DNA from: Methyloversatilis thermotolerans
Lineage (GTDB): Bacteria > Pseudomonadota > Gammaproteobacteria > Burkholderiales > Rhodocyclaceae
DNA: 64,000 nt
Reading direction: 5' to 3'
Assembly: GCF_000372885.1 (NCBI RefSeq)
Contig: NZ_KB889967.1
Coordinates: 3,970,060-4,034,059 of the forward strand
Part shown: positions 19,390 to 27,455 of the stretch, piece by piece
Numbering within the stretch: position 1 is the first letter of the stretch
How the letters are laid out: each line of letters opens with the position of its first letter
Notes under the pieces: generated by a model
Told to the model about the DNA's origin: nothing
Database searches by the model: none
What the model saw: only the letters and a program-made list of their open reading frames with translations
Position numbers and translations under genes: made by a program

Positions 19390-19962
19390 ATGAAAACCCT
19401 GTCCAACGCGCTCCATCCTCTGTGCTTCGACCGCGATGCCGGCCGCGCCGAACTGGCGGGTTTCGTCTATCTGGCGAGCGAGGTGCTCCGCACCAAGGAC
19501 GGACGGGTGGCCGTCTATCTCACCGAGGCCGCCCAGCCGGAACACGTCTACAAGTTCGTCGGTCCGGCGCTGGTCTCGGCGCGCCCCGGAAACGGTACGC
19601 TCTACGCAGCCTGCTTCGGCGACGACGGTCACGGGCGATGGATTCCGCTGACGCCAAGCTGGCCGGCGCTGCATCCCTGGGAGGCGATTCCAGCGTCCGG
19701 GCGCGAATTGTCCCGGCCGCACGAACGGGCGCGTCGCGTCGGTGCGTCCACAATTGCCGGTCTGTTCTCGGTGCGCGCCCGTCCGTCAGGTGGCAGCCTG
19801 CTGCTGTGCGACCAGCCGGGTGAGGCGCGGGTGTGGCGCGAGGCACTGGCGGATGTCGGTAGCCTGAGCTTCGTGTGGCAGGGGCCGGCGCTCGAACTGC
19901 CTGTGTGCGCATATGCGGCCGGCACCGAGGCGGCTCCGGGAGGCGCGCTGGCCGCCGCCTGA
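19390..19962 (+). CDS. short PhoX/DUF839-like protein
   Basis: 190 residues from MKTLSNALHPL. It resembles the middle part of PhoX-type (DUF839) phosphatases: GFVYLASEVLRTKDGRVAVY, then EHVYKFVG, and GTLYAACFGDDGHGRWIPL, the last matching the usual GTLYVA-F--DG-G-W-PL block. Full PhoX proteins are around 600 residues or more, so this is a short relative or a remnant. There is no signal peptide and no Tat motif. It is a clean frame of normal composition, so it may be expressed. The function is not known; phosphatase activity is doubtful. Confidence 0.6.
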   Translation: MKTLSNALHPLCFDRDAGRAELAGFVYLASEVLRTKDGRVAVYLTEAAQPEHVYKFVGPALVSARPGNGTLYAACFGDDGHGRWIPLTPSWPALHPWEAIPASGRELSRPHERARRVGASTIAGLFSVRARPSGGSLLLCDQPGEARVWREALADVGSLSFVWQGPALELPVCAYAAGTEAAPGGALAAA

Positions 19963-19963
19963 G

Positions 19964-19996
19964 ACCGGCGACCGACGGGAGTGCCCCGTCGCCGGT
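19964..19996. other. strong hairpin between the DUF839-like gene and prsT
   Basis: ACCGGCGAC (19964-19972) pairs with GTCGCCGGT (19988-19996), and an inner GGG-AGTG-CCC can also pair. It begins 2 nt after the upstream stop codon. No U-tract follows, so termination is uncertain. A TATACT (20042-20047) further on is a good -10 for prsT but has no recognisable -35. Confidence 0.4.
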
Positions 19997-20076
19997 ACCC
20001 AGGTGTGATCGGGTCGTGGGATGGCGAGCGGGCGGGCGTCCTATACTTCAGCCTTCCTCATCCTGCCGGATCGCCG

Positions 20077-22875
20077 ATGTTCCGTCCGACACCACTCTGG
20101 CTGGGCGCACTCGCGCTGGCCTTCACGCTGAGCTGTACGCCGGTGCAGGCGGCGGCAGACGCCGGCCGCTATTACGAGGACGCACTCGTCCGCTTCGAGA
20201 AGAAGGACGACGCTGGCGCCATCATCCAGCTCAAGAACGCGCTCAAGGCAGATCCAGGTTTTCTCGCCGCTCACCTCCTCATGGGCCGCGCCAGTCTGCG
20301 AAAGGGCGACTACGCGTCGGCCGAGGTCGCCCTGCGCGAAGCGCAGAGACTGGGCGTCGCGCCGGCAGAGATCGCTGAGCCGCTGGCTCAGTTGCTGCTT
20401 GATTCCGGCCGTCAAAAGGAGCTTCTTTCGCAGGTGACGCCGGATGACCTGCCGCCCGCTGTGCGACTCGAGGTGCTCATGCTCCGCGCGCGCGCGCAGA
20501 CAGAACTCAACCTGTTTGCCCAGGCGCGGGAATCGCTGGCCCAGGCACGTTCGGTGGCCCCGGAGTCGGTCGCCGTGGTCGCGTTGCAGGCGAATGTCGA
20601 GCTTCAGGCGGGGCAAGGTGAAGCGGCGGCACGGTTGGCCGAAACGGCGACATCCATGCGGCCGGATTCGAGCGAGGCGTGGACGGCTCGGGCATCTGTC
20701 GCCTACGCGCGTGGCGATCTGGATCGCTCGCTCGACTTCTATTCGCGCGCCGTCGGCGCCGAACCCAAGAACGGCGAGGCCCTGCTCGGCAAGGCCTCGG
20801 TGCTGATGGATCTTCTTCGCACCGATGAGGCCGCGGTGGTGCTCAAGCAACTGGCGGAGGCCGATCCGCGCGAGCCGCGTGGCGCGTATCTGCGGGCCGT
20901 CCTTGCGATTCAGAAGGGTGATGTGCCGGGGGCGCGCAAGCTGCTTGCCGAGGTGGTCAATCTGATCGACCCCGCCCCCCGGGGCGCACTCACCAGCCGT
21001 GCCCATCTTGCGTTGATCGCGGGGCTCGCTCATTACGAGCTTGGGGCCGTCTCCAAGGCCAAGGAGTATTTCGAACTCTACATGCGGTTTTTCCCCGCCA
21101 ACGGCGCGGTACGCAAGCCGCTCGCTGCGATCTATCTCGCCGAGCGGAATCCCGCCCGTGCGCTGACCCTTCTTGAGCCAGCGCTGCGCGACAGCCCCCG
21201 CGATGTCGACGTCATCATGCTGAACGCCAGTGCGCAGGCGGCGCTGGGTCGGCATCAGCGCGCGACAGAGCTGTACGAACAGGCGGCGCGGTTGCGCGAT
21301 ACCGCCGGAACGCGCACGGCCCTCGGCCTGAGCATGCTGGGAGCAGGGCAACGAAGCCTGGGTGTGGCCGAACTCGAAACCGCGTTGAAGAAGTCGCCCG
21401 GAGACTTCCGTGCAAGTACGGTCCTCGCGCTGGATGCGCTGAGGTCGGGGCGTCCGCAACGCGCGGTGGATCTGATGGAGACGGTGCTCAAGCGCTCGCC
21501 TGACAATCTGAGCGCATTGCATTTGAGAGCGGTGGCTCGTGCCGCCGCCGGCGATGCGAAGGGGGCGCGGGCCGATTACCAGAAGGTGCTGGACAAGGAT
21601 CCTTCGTTCCGGGTTGCCCGTCTCAATCTGGTCAAGCTCGACGTCGCCGAACGCAAGTACGACTCGGCCCGGCAAAGGCTGGATGCCCTGTTGAAGGCAA
21701 ATCCCGACGACGTGGCGGCACTTTTCGAACTGGCACGCCTGCAGTCGGTTCAAGGGCAGTCCGCCCAGGCGGTTGCCACGCTGGAACGACTGCTCGCGAA
21801 AAGCGAAGGTAACGAGCAGGCCGTCATGGAACTGGTTTCCCTGCACCTGGCGGCGCGCCGTAATGACGAGGCACTGACCGTCGCGAAGAATGCCTCGGCC
21901 AACAATCCCGATTCCATTCCATTTCAGTTGGCGCTGGCGCGAGTCCAGCTTGCGCGCGGCGAGAATTCCGCGGCGCGGGGCACTCTGGCGAGCGCGACGC
22001 GCGGCGCGGGGTTCAGCGCATCGTCGCAGGCAGCGATCGGGCGGTTGCAGCTTGAGGCCGGCAATCTGGACGGGGCGGAGTATTCCGCTCAGAAAGCGTT
22101 GCAGGGCTCGGCGGACCATCTTCCTGCGCAGTTGCTGGCGATGGAGGTCGACATAGCCGCAGGGCGGCTGGACAAGGCGGAAGCGCGTCTGAAGCCTTTG
22201 CTCCAGTCCAAGGGAAACGTCTGGAGCGTACAGCGACTGGCGGGGGATCTGGCGTTGGCCCGTGGCCAGAGTCAGGGCGCTGCGGGCTATTACGCAAAGG
22301 CGCTTGACCTTGAACACGATTTCGAAACGCTGCGCAGACTTTACATCGTCCAGCGCAAGACCGGCGAAGCGGCGAAGGCGCTTTCTCGCCTCGAAGCGGC
22401 GGGTCGCAAGCGTCCGGACGATGTCGCGGTCCAGTTGCTGCTGGCGGAAGCGCAGGCAGCTGCCGGCCGCAAGCAGGCGGCACGCGAAACACTGCTCGCG
22501 ACGGCCGCGCATGCCGACGATCCGGTGGTCCTGAACAACCTGGCCAACATTCAGGCCGACCTCGGCGATCCGGCCGCGCTGGCGACCGCCGAGCGCGCGT
22601 GGAAGAAGGCGCCGAACGACCCGGTGGTTCTCGATACTTACGGCTGGCTGCTCGTCCAGGCCGCGCAGATCGATCAAGGATTGAAAATCCTGCGGGAGGC
22701 GCGCCTTCGGGATCTGTCTAATCCGGAAATCCGGTTTCATCTTGCGGTGGCTCTTTCAAAGAGCGGCCGGGTTGCGGAGGCTCGAAGCGAACTCGCGGAA
22801 GCGCTGGCGAGCAAGAGGGATTTCGCGGGAAGAGCGGACGCGCTTGCCCTGCAGAAATCATTGTCCGCCCGTTGA
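20077..22875 (+). CDS. prsT: PEP-CTERM system TPR-repeat protein PrsT-like
   Basis: 932 residues from the ATG at 20077 (MFRPTPLWLGALALAFTLSC); the frame is open 32 codons upstream without a better start. A signal peptide covers residues 1-26. It ends in either a lipobox-like TLSC with Cys20 or a signal peptidase I site at VQA-AA. TPR-like helical pairs fill the rest, for example YYEDALVRFEKKDDAGAIIQ and LNNLANIQADLGDPAALATA. This layout is that of PrsT, a conserved partner of the exosortase/PEP-CTERM system in EPS-forming bacteria. No exosortase gene is in the window, but a PEP-CTERM gene follows directly. Confidence 0.8.
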   Translation: MFRPTPLWLGALALAFTLSCTPVQAAADAGRYYEDALVRFEKKDDAGAIIQLKNALKADPGFLAAHLLMGRASLRKGDYASAEVALREAQRLGVAPAEIAEPLAQLLLDSGRQKELLSQVTPDDLPPAVRLEVLMLRARAQTELNLFAQARESLAQARSVAPESVAVVALQANVELQAGQGEAAARLAETATSMRPDSSEAWTARASVAYARGDLDRSLDFYSRAVGAEPKNGEALLGKASVLMDLLRTDEAAVVLKQLAEADPREPRGAYLRAVLAIQKGDVPGARKLLAEVVNLIDPAPRGALTSRAHLALIAGLAHYELGAVSKAKEYFELYMRFFPANGAVRKPLAAIYLAERNPARALTLLEPALRDSPRDVDVIMLNASAQAALGRHQRATELYEQAARLRDTAGTRTALGLSMLGAGQRSLGVAELETALKKSPGDFRASTVLALDALRSGRPQRAVDLMETVLKRSPDNLSALHLRAVARAAAGDAKGARADYQKVLDKDPSFRVARLNLVKLDVAERKYDSARQRLDALLKANPDDVAALFELARLQSVQGQSAQAVATLERLLAKSEGNEQAVMELVSLHLAARRNDEALTVAKNASANNPDSIPFQLALARVQLARGENSAARGTLASATRGAGFSASSQAAIGRLQLEAGNLDGAEYSAQKALQGSADHLPAQLLAMEVDIAAGRLDKAEARLKPLLQSKGNVWSVQRLAGDLALARGQSQGAAGYYAKALDLEHDFETLRRLYIVQRKTGEAAKALSRLEAAGRKRPDDVAVQLLLAEAQAAAGRKQAARETLLATAAHADDPVVLNNLANIQADLGDPAALATAERAWKKAPNDPVVLDTYGWLLVQAAQIDQGLKILREARLRDLSNPEIRFHLAVALSKSGRVAEARSELAEALASKRDFAGRADALALQKSLSAR

Positions 22876-22963
22876 ATCGCGCTGTCGGATTTCTTTACAA
22901 AACAGCGGTTTTCTGATTGTGTATTAGCGTCAATGCATTGTTTATTAAAAATAAAATTGGCAT

Positions 22964-22979
22964 TGGCTCAGGTTTTGCT
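22964..22979 (+). promoter_or_regulatory. sigma-54 promoter of the PEP-CTERM gene
   Basis: TGGCTCA (22964-22970), four bases, TTGCT (22975-22979), with GG and GC exactly 10 nt apart as sigma-54 requires. It matches TGGCACG-N4-TTGCW except at the fifth and seventh positions. Transcription would start near 22990, about 48 nt before the ATG. The preceding 70 nt are strikingly AT-rich. Sigma-54 with the PrsK/PrsR two-component pair is known to control PEP-CTERM genes in related bacteria. Confidence 0.75.
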
Positions 22980-23037
22980 AGTAAAGTTCGTAGCCGGCGT
23001 GGTTGAGGTCGGCAGGCAATAACGAGAGGACACCCAA

Positions 23038-23817
23038 ATGAGCTTCAACAGGTCTTTTCCTGTGGCGATCGCGCTTGCTGCGCTGGCGCTGCCCGCAGGC
23101 GCCGCGTCCTACACCTTCACCGGCAGCACCAATACCTCGCTCGGTGGCACGACCACCTACAGCGGAGTCGCTTCGTCCAGCGGTGAGGTTGTACCGTCGG
23201 TTACTGTCTCGGCATGGGCATCGGCCAGTTCGTCTACCTCCAGCGACATACAGGCGGCCTATCTCGAACAGTCCGGTGGCGACCTGCGAGTGCGCGCGCA
23301 GGGCGAGACGACATCCAGCCCCGATCACGCGATGGACAACAGCGGCAAGTTCGAGGCGATTCTGTTCGACTTCGGTGCCGGCAACCAGATTTCGCTCGAC
23401 TCCATCAATCTGGGCTGGTGGAGCAATGATTCCGACGTCGCCATCCTTGCCTACACGGGCGGGGTTTCCGGATACGATCCCGCTGCTCTGTTCAGCAGCG
23501 GTCCCTCGACATCGTTCGCAAGTCTGGAGAGCAACGGCTGGTCGATGATCGGCGAGTACACGAACATCGGTACCTCGACGACCTCGGTCAATTCGACAGA
23601 CGTGGCGTCACGTTACTGGCTGATCGGTGCCGCCGGGCTGACCGGCTCGTCATTGTCGGGTCTGGCCGACTACGTGAAGCTCTCGGCAATCACCACGACC
23701 AACCGCACGCCGCCGCCTCCGCCGCCCTCTACCGGGGTGCCGGAACCCGCGTCGCTCGCGCTGATTGGCGGCGCATTTGCCGCCATGGTTGCGGTTCGTC
23801 GCCGCAAGGCCGCCTGA
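23038..23817 (+). CDS. secreted protein with PEP-CTERM sorting signal
   Basis: 259 residues. Signal peptide at residues 1-22 (PVAIALAALALPAGA). The mature part is rich in Ser, Thr, Gly and Asp with few Cys or Lys, as is common for PEP-CTERM proteins. A six-proline spacer precedes the sorting signal VPEPASLALIGGAFAAMVAV-RRRKAA (from residue 234): VPEP motif, transmembrane stretch, arginine cluster. Exosortase should cleave at this tail and release or anchor the protein at the surface or in EPS. The mature domain is not recognised further. AGAGGA lies before the ATG, and a sigma-54 promoter and an intrinsic terminator bracket the gene, so it is monocistronic. Confidence 0.9.
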   Translation: MSFNRSFPVAIALAALALPAGAASYTFTGSTNTSLGGTTTYSGVASSSGEVVPSVTVSAWASASSSTSSDIQAAYLEQSGGDLRVRAQGETTSSPDHAMDNSGKFEAILFDFGAGNQISLDSINLGWWSNDSDVAILAYTGGVSGYDPAALFSSGPSTSFASLESNGWSMIGEYTNIGTSTTSVNSTDVASRYWLIGAAGLTGSSLSGLADYVKLSAITTTNRTPPPPPPSTGVPEPASLALIGGAFAAMVAVRRRKAA

Positions 23818-23844
23818 ACCCGGACGCAAGTGACATGAAAAAGG

Positions 23845-23868
23845 GCCGCGCGATGCGCGGCTTTTTTT
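23845..23868 (+). terminator. intrinsic terminator after the PEP-CTERM gene, probably bidirectional
   Basis: GCCGCGC (23845-23851), loop GAT, GCGCGGC (23855-23861), then seven T (23862-23868). AAAAA precedes the stem at 23838-23842, so on the minus strand the same hairpin ends the convergent ABC transporter gene. Confidence 0.92.
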
Positions 23869-23905
23869 CGTCCATCGGGCGCGATTCCCACGGTCGCGCC
23901 TGCCG

Positions 23906-25744
23906 CTAGGCGAGCGATTCGGCCTCCTGCGCCTGCAGTGCCCACATCTGCGCATACAGTCCGTCCTGCGCGAGCAGTTCGGCGTGTCGCCCGCGCTCGA
24001 CGATCCGCCCGGATTCCATCACCAGTATCAGGTCGGCATCCATGATGGTCGACAGGCGATGGGCGATGATGAGTGTGGTATGACCGCGCGCCACCTGTTC
24101 GAGCTGGTTCTGTATCGCCTGTTCCGTCTTGCTGTCCAGTGCCGACGTCGCTTCGTCAAAGATCATGATGGGCGGATTCTTCAGCAGCGCGCGCGCGATG
24201 GCGACGCGCTGCTTCTCGCCGCCGGACAGTTTCAGTCCGCGTTCGCCCACCCGCGTTGCATAGCCCTCGGGCAGTGACTGCACGAAGTCGTGCAGCTGCG
24301 CGGCACGGCTGGCCGCTTCGACCTCTTCCGCGCCGGCGTCGACACGACCGTACTGGATGTTGTAGTGAATGCTGTCATTGAACAGCACGGTGTCCTGCGG
24401 AACGATGCCGATGGATGCCCGCACGCTGTCCTGACTGAGTTCGCGGATGTCCATGCCGTTGATCAGGATGCGCCCGTTGCCCGGGGCGATGTCATAGAAG
24501 CGGAAAAGCAGTCGCGCCAGTGTCGATTTGCCGGAGCCGGAATGCCCCACCACCGCGACCCGGCCTCCCGCCGGTATCGTGAAATCGACGTCGTACAGGA
24601 TTTGCCGCGCCGGCTCGTAGCCGAAGCTCACCTGCTGGAAGCGCACCTCGCACGGTCCCGTCGCCAGGATGCGTGCGTCCTGTGCATCAGCCACTTCGCG
24701 ATGCGTATCGAGCAGCGAAAACATGCGCTCGATGTCGGTCAGCGACTGGCGCAGTTCGCGATAGATGACACCGAGGAAGTTGAGCGGGATGTAGAGCTGG
24801 ATCATGAAGGCGTTTACCAGCACGATGTCGCCCAGTGTCATGCGCCCTTCTGCTACACCGAGTGCAGCGCGCCACATCATGAGGGTGACGCCGGTCGCAA
24901 TGATGGCCGCCTGACCGATGTTGAGCCAGGACAGTGATACCTGGCTGCGTTCCTGCGCACGCTGCCAGCGCTGCAGCTGTTCGTCGTAACGGCGTGCTTC
25001 GAAGTCCTCGTTGTTGAAGTACTTCACCGTTTCGTAATTGAGCAGACTGTCGATGGCGCGCGTGTTGGCCGCCGAATCCAGTTCGTTCGCCTCGCGCCTT
25101 ATCCGCGTGCGCCAGTTGGTGACGGTGACCGTGAAGCTGATGTAGAGCGCGAGCGTGACAAAGGTAATGAGCGCGAAGCTCGCTTCGTAGCGCGTGGCGA
25201 GAATGCCCAGCACCAGCGAGATTTCCACCAGCGTGGGCAGGATGGAATACAGGGTGTAGCTGATGAGCGAGCCGATCGCGCGCGTGCCGCGTTCGATGTC
25301 GCGCGTCAGCCCCCCGGTCTGGCGTTCCAGGTGGAAGCGCAGCGACAGTCCGTGAAGGTGGCGGAACACCTGCAGCGAAATCCGCCGCACCGCCTGTTGT
25401 GTCACGCGCGAAAACACGATTTCGCGCAGTTCGGTCAGCATGGAGGTGGAGAAACGCAGCGCGCCGTAGGCGCCCAGCAGGCCGAGTGGCACCAGCAGCG
25501 GTGCCGACTGCAGCAGATCGCGGCCGACTGCGGCAGCGGGGGTGAGCGCGTCGATGATCTGCTTGAATATCAGTGGTACCGCGACATTCGATGCCTTGGC
25601 GAGCACCAGACAGGACAGCGCGATCAGCACCCGGCCACGATAGGCCCACAGATAGGGAATCAGGTTGCGCAGCGTTTCCAGGTCGCGGCGCGGCACGCCG
25701 GGTTCCCGACTGGCAGGAGCGGGCAGGGCGGAGCTTCGTCTCAT
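23906..25744 (-). CDS. Atm1/HMT1-type ABC exporter, membrane and ATPase domains fused
   Basis: 612 residues from the ATG at 25744; a further in-frame ATG at 25804 would add 20 residues with poor third-position GC, so it is disfavoured. Six membrane helices lie in about residues 20-320, with the ETVKYFNNEDFEARRYD stretch typical of the Atm1/ABCB7 group. ATPase motifs: Walker A GHSGSGKST (about 400), signature LSGGEKQR (about 505), Walker B IMIFDEATSALD (about 528), switch AHRLST. Atm1-type exporters move glutathione-linked sulfur or metal conjugates. No iron-sulfur genes are adjacent, so the substrate is open. Confidence 0.9.
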   Translation of the reverse strand: MRRSSALPAPASREPGVPRRDLETLRNLIPYLWAYRGRVLIALSCLVLAKASNVAVPLIFKQIIDALTPAAAVGRDLLQSAPLLVPLGLLGAYGALRFSTSMLTELREIVFSRVTQQAVRRISLQVFRHLHGLSLRFHLERQTGGLTRDIERGTRAIGSLISYTLYSILPTLVEISLVLGILATRYEASFALITFVTLALYISFTVTVTNWRTRIRREANELDSAANTRAIDSLLNYETVKYFNNEDFEARRYDEQLQRWQRAQERSQVSLSWLNIGQAAIIATGVTLMMWRAALGVAEGRMTLGDIVLVNAFMIQLYIPLNFLGVIYRELRQSLTDIERMFSLLDTHREVADAQDARILATGPCEVRFQQVSFGYEPARQILYDVDFTIPAGGRVAVVGHSGSGKSTLARLLFRFYDIAPGNGRILINGMDIRELSQDSVRASIGIVPQDTVLFNDSIHYNIQYGRVDAGAEEVEAASRAAQLHDFVQSLPEGYATRVGERGLKLSGGEKQRVAIARALLKNPPIMIFDEATSALDSKTEQAIQNQLEQVARGHTTLIIAHRLSTIMDADLILVMESGRIVERGRHAELLAQDGLYAQMWALQAQEAESLA

Positions 25745-25813
25745 CGGTTCTTTTTCGGTTCGACAGCGGTTGGAGGAGGATGCATTCGGCATTGCTGCCG
25801 GCATGCAGAGGGC

Positions 25814-27061
25814 TCAGTGAAACAGCCACCATGCAAGCCACGCTGCAAGTACCGACAATGCCACCCCGGGAACGACGCGGGCGGCGTAAGGCCGGTCGCC
25901 GACGCTGAGCGCCACGACGGTCTTGCTGAGCGCATTGGTCGAGAAGCCTATCAGTATCGGCAGTGCGGCATGACGGGCATCGATGTGGCCACTGGTCTGC
26001 AGATTGGCTACGCCGGCGGCGGCGGAATGCGCGTCGGCAAAGCCAGCGAGGGCGGCGGTGATGCCCAGGCCCACAGTTCCGAACGCATGGGTCATGACGG
26101 CACTGAGAAACAGGATTCCGCCCATCGTGAGCGCGAACAGCAATGCCTGCCATGGATTGAAAGCGCGCCCGGCGGGCGGGGCCGTGCCGCAGCCTGCAAC
26201 GCGCAGGCTGTGGTGTGCGACGATCAGGCCATAGGCAGCGGATACGATGCCGGCGGCCAGCAGCGGGGCGGCCATCTCCAGCAGCACCTCGGTGCTCAGC
26301 ACGGCCAGCAGTACCGCGAGCTGGAGCACGGTGGCGACCAATGACATTACGGCACCTGCTACCGCGCCCGGTCGCAGTGTCGCGTCACGGCGCGCCTGTT
26401 CGCCCATGGCCGCGATGGTGGCGGTGCTCGATACGAAGCCCGACACCAGGCCGGCAAACGCCAGGCCGCGCGTCGGCCCGACCAGGCGCCGGGCGATGTG
26501 GCCGCTGGCCGTGAGCGCCATCATCACCACCGCCAGTGTCCATAGCAGTCTGGGGTTGATCGCATCGAAGGGGTCTATCGTCCGGTCGGGAGTCAGCGGC
26601 AGCACGACCAGCGCAGCCGCGGCAAGCAGCAGGCCGTCATGCACTTCCTGCGCCGATAGCGTGTTCACGACGAAGCGATGGACCTGGCTGCGCGCGGCCA
26701 GTGCGATCGCCACGATGACCCCGAGACCGGTCGCGAGCGCCGTCTGCCGCATCGCCAGTGCCCCGAGCAGGAATGTGATGAGCAGGGCGATTTCGGTGGT
26801 CAGCCCGGGATCCGTGTTCTGCGTGCGCCGGTAGGACGCAACGCCGAACAGTGCCATCGCCGCCGCCAGCACTGCCAGCAGCAGTCCGCCGCCGAGCAGC
26901 ATGGCAAGTGCACCCAAAAGAGCGGCCAGCGAAAACGAGCGCAGCCCCGCTGCCGCGCGGCCCGGGCCCTCTCCCTTGCGCCGCTCGCGCTCCATGCCTA
27001 TCAGCATGCCTATGCCCAGCGCGGCGGCGAGTCCGATCAGATGCGGGTCCTGTGCGTCCAT
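25814..27061 (-). CDS. MgtC/SapB-DUF4010 family membrane protein
   Basis: 415 residues with about twelve hydrophobic segments. The N-terminal MgtC-like domain has GLAAALGIGMLIGMERERRK and RSFSLAALLGALAM; the C-terminal DUF4010 domain follows, with GFVSSTATIAAMGEQARR and GFADAHSAAAG. MgtC proteins affect magnesium homeostasis and virulence in pathogens; the DUF4010 fusion has no settled role known to me. It lies 69 nt upstream of the ABC exporter on the same strand and may be co-transcribed with it. Confidence 0.88.
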   Translation of the reverse strand: MDAQDPHLIGLAAALGIGMLIGMERERRKGEGPGRAAAGLRSFSLAALLGALAMLLGGGLLLAVLAAAMALFGVASYRRTQNTDPGLTTEIALLITFLLGALAMRQTALATGLGVIVAIALAARSQVHRFVVNTLSAQEVHDGLLLAAAALVVLPLTPDRTIDPFDAINPRLLWTLAVVMMALTASGHIARRLVGPTRGLAFAGLVSGFVSSTATIAAMGEQARRDATLRPGAVAGAVMSLVATVLQLAVLLAVLSTEVLLEMAAPLLAAGIVSAAYGLIVAHHSLRVAGCGTAPPAGRAFNPWQALLFALTMGGILFLSAVMTHAFGTVGLGITAALAGFADAHSAAAGVANLQTSGHIDARHAALPILIGFSTNALSKTVVALSVGDRPYAARVVPGVALSVLAAWLAWWLFH

Positions 27062-27186
27062 CTGGATTCCGGAAAGCGGGATGCGGGATACCGGTGATGT
27101 CCGGTGACCCGTATTGGATCAGAATGGCGATCGTGTCCGCAGGTGCCGCGCTGCAGGTGCGGCGATGGATTTCTCGAAAGGCGTCT

Positions 27187-27390
27187 ATGCATACCACCGT
27201 GATTGTCGTCGATGGCCTGTCCGGCGAGGATGATATCCATGACATCACCAACACTGTGCACGAGCTGCCCGGCATCGGTCTGGTCGATGTCGCGCTGGCG
27301 ACCGGCACCGTCAGCATAGAGCACAGCCCCTTGGTGAGCGAGGCGGATATCCGCCAGGCACTCGAGGACGAAGGTTACAGCCTGCGTTGA
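27187..27390 (+). CDS. small heavy-metal-associated-domain-like protein without CxxC
   Basis: 67 residues, MHTTVIVVDGLSGEDDIHDI at the start. Length and pattern fit an HMA/CopZ ferredoxin-like fold: beta strand TVIVVDGL, helix DIHDITNTVHEL, PGI, strand VDVALATGTVSIEH, helix SEADIRQALEDEGYSL. The CxxC metal site after the first strand is replaced by SGEDD, and no cysteine is present, so copper or zinc carriage is not expected. GAAAGG lies 8 nt upstream. It diverges from the MgtC/DUF4010 gene and converges on the RND gene. The function is unknown. Confidence 0.65.
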   Translation: MHTTVIVVDGLSGEDDIHDITNTVHELPGIGLVDVALATGTVSIEHSPLVSEADIRQALEDEGYSLR

Positions 27391-27455
27391 GCGGAGCGTC
27401 CCGCGGGACATCCGCGGTCGGCCGGCGCCGCGTCAAGCAGGCGTCGGGGTGGGGC

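Noticed and set aside
19390-19962. calling the DUF839-like gene a pseudogene
   Set aside because: The frame is intact with a plausible ATG and normal codon use; no flanking remnants of the missing PhoX parts were seen.
20041-22740. 899-codon minus-strand open frame across prsT
   Set aside because: Antisense to the TPR gene; its repeated look comes from the TPR codons on the other strand.
27398-27409. palindrome GTCCCGCGGGAC in the gap between the HMA-like and RND genes
   Set aside because: Too short a stem with no loop or U-tract to call a terminator, and such GC palindromes are common here.
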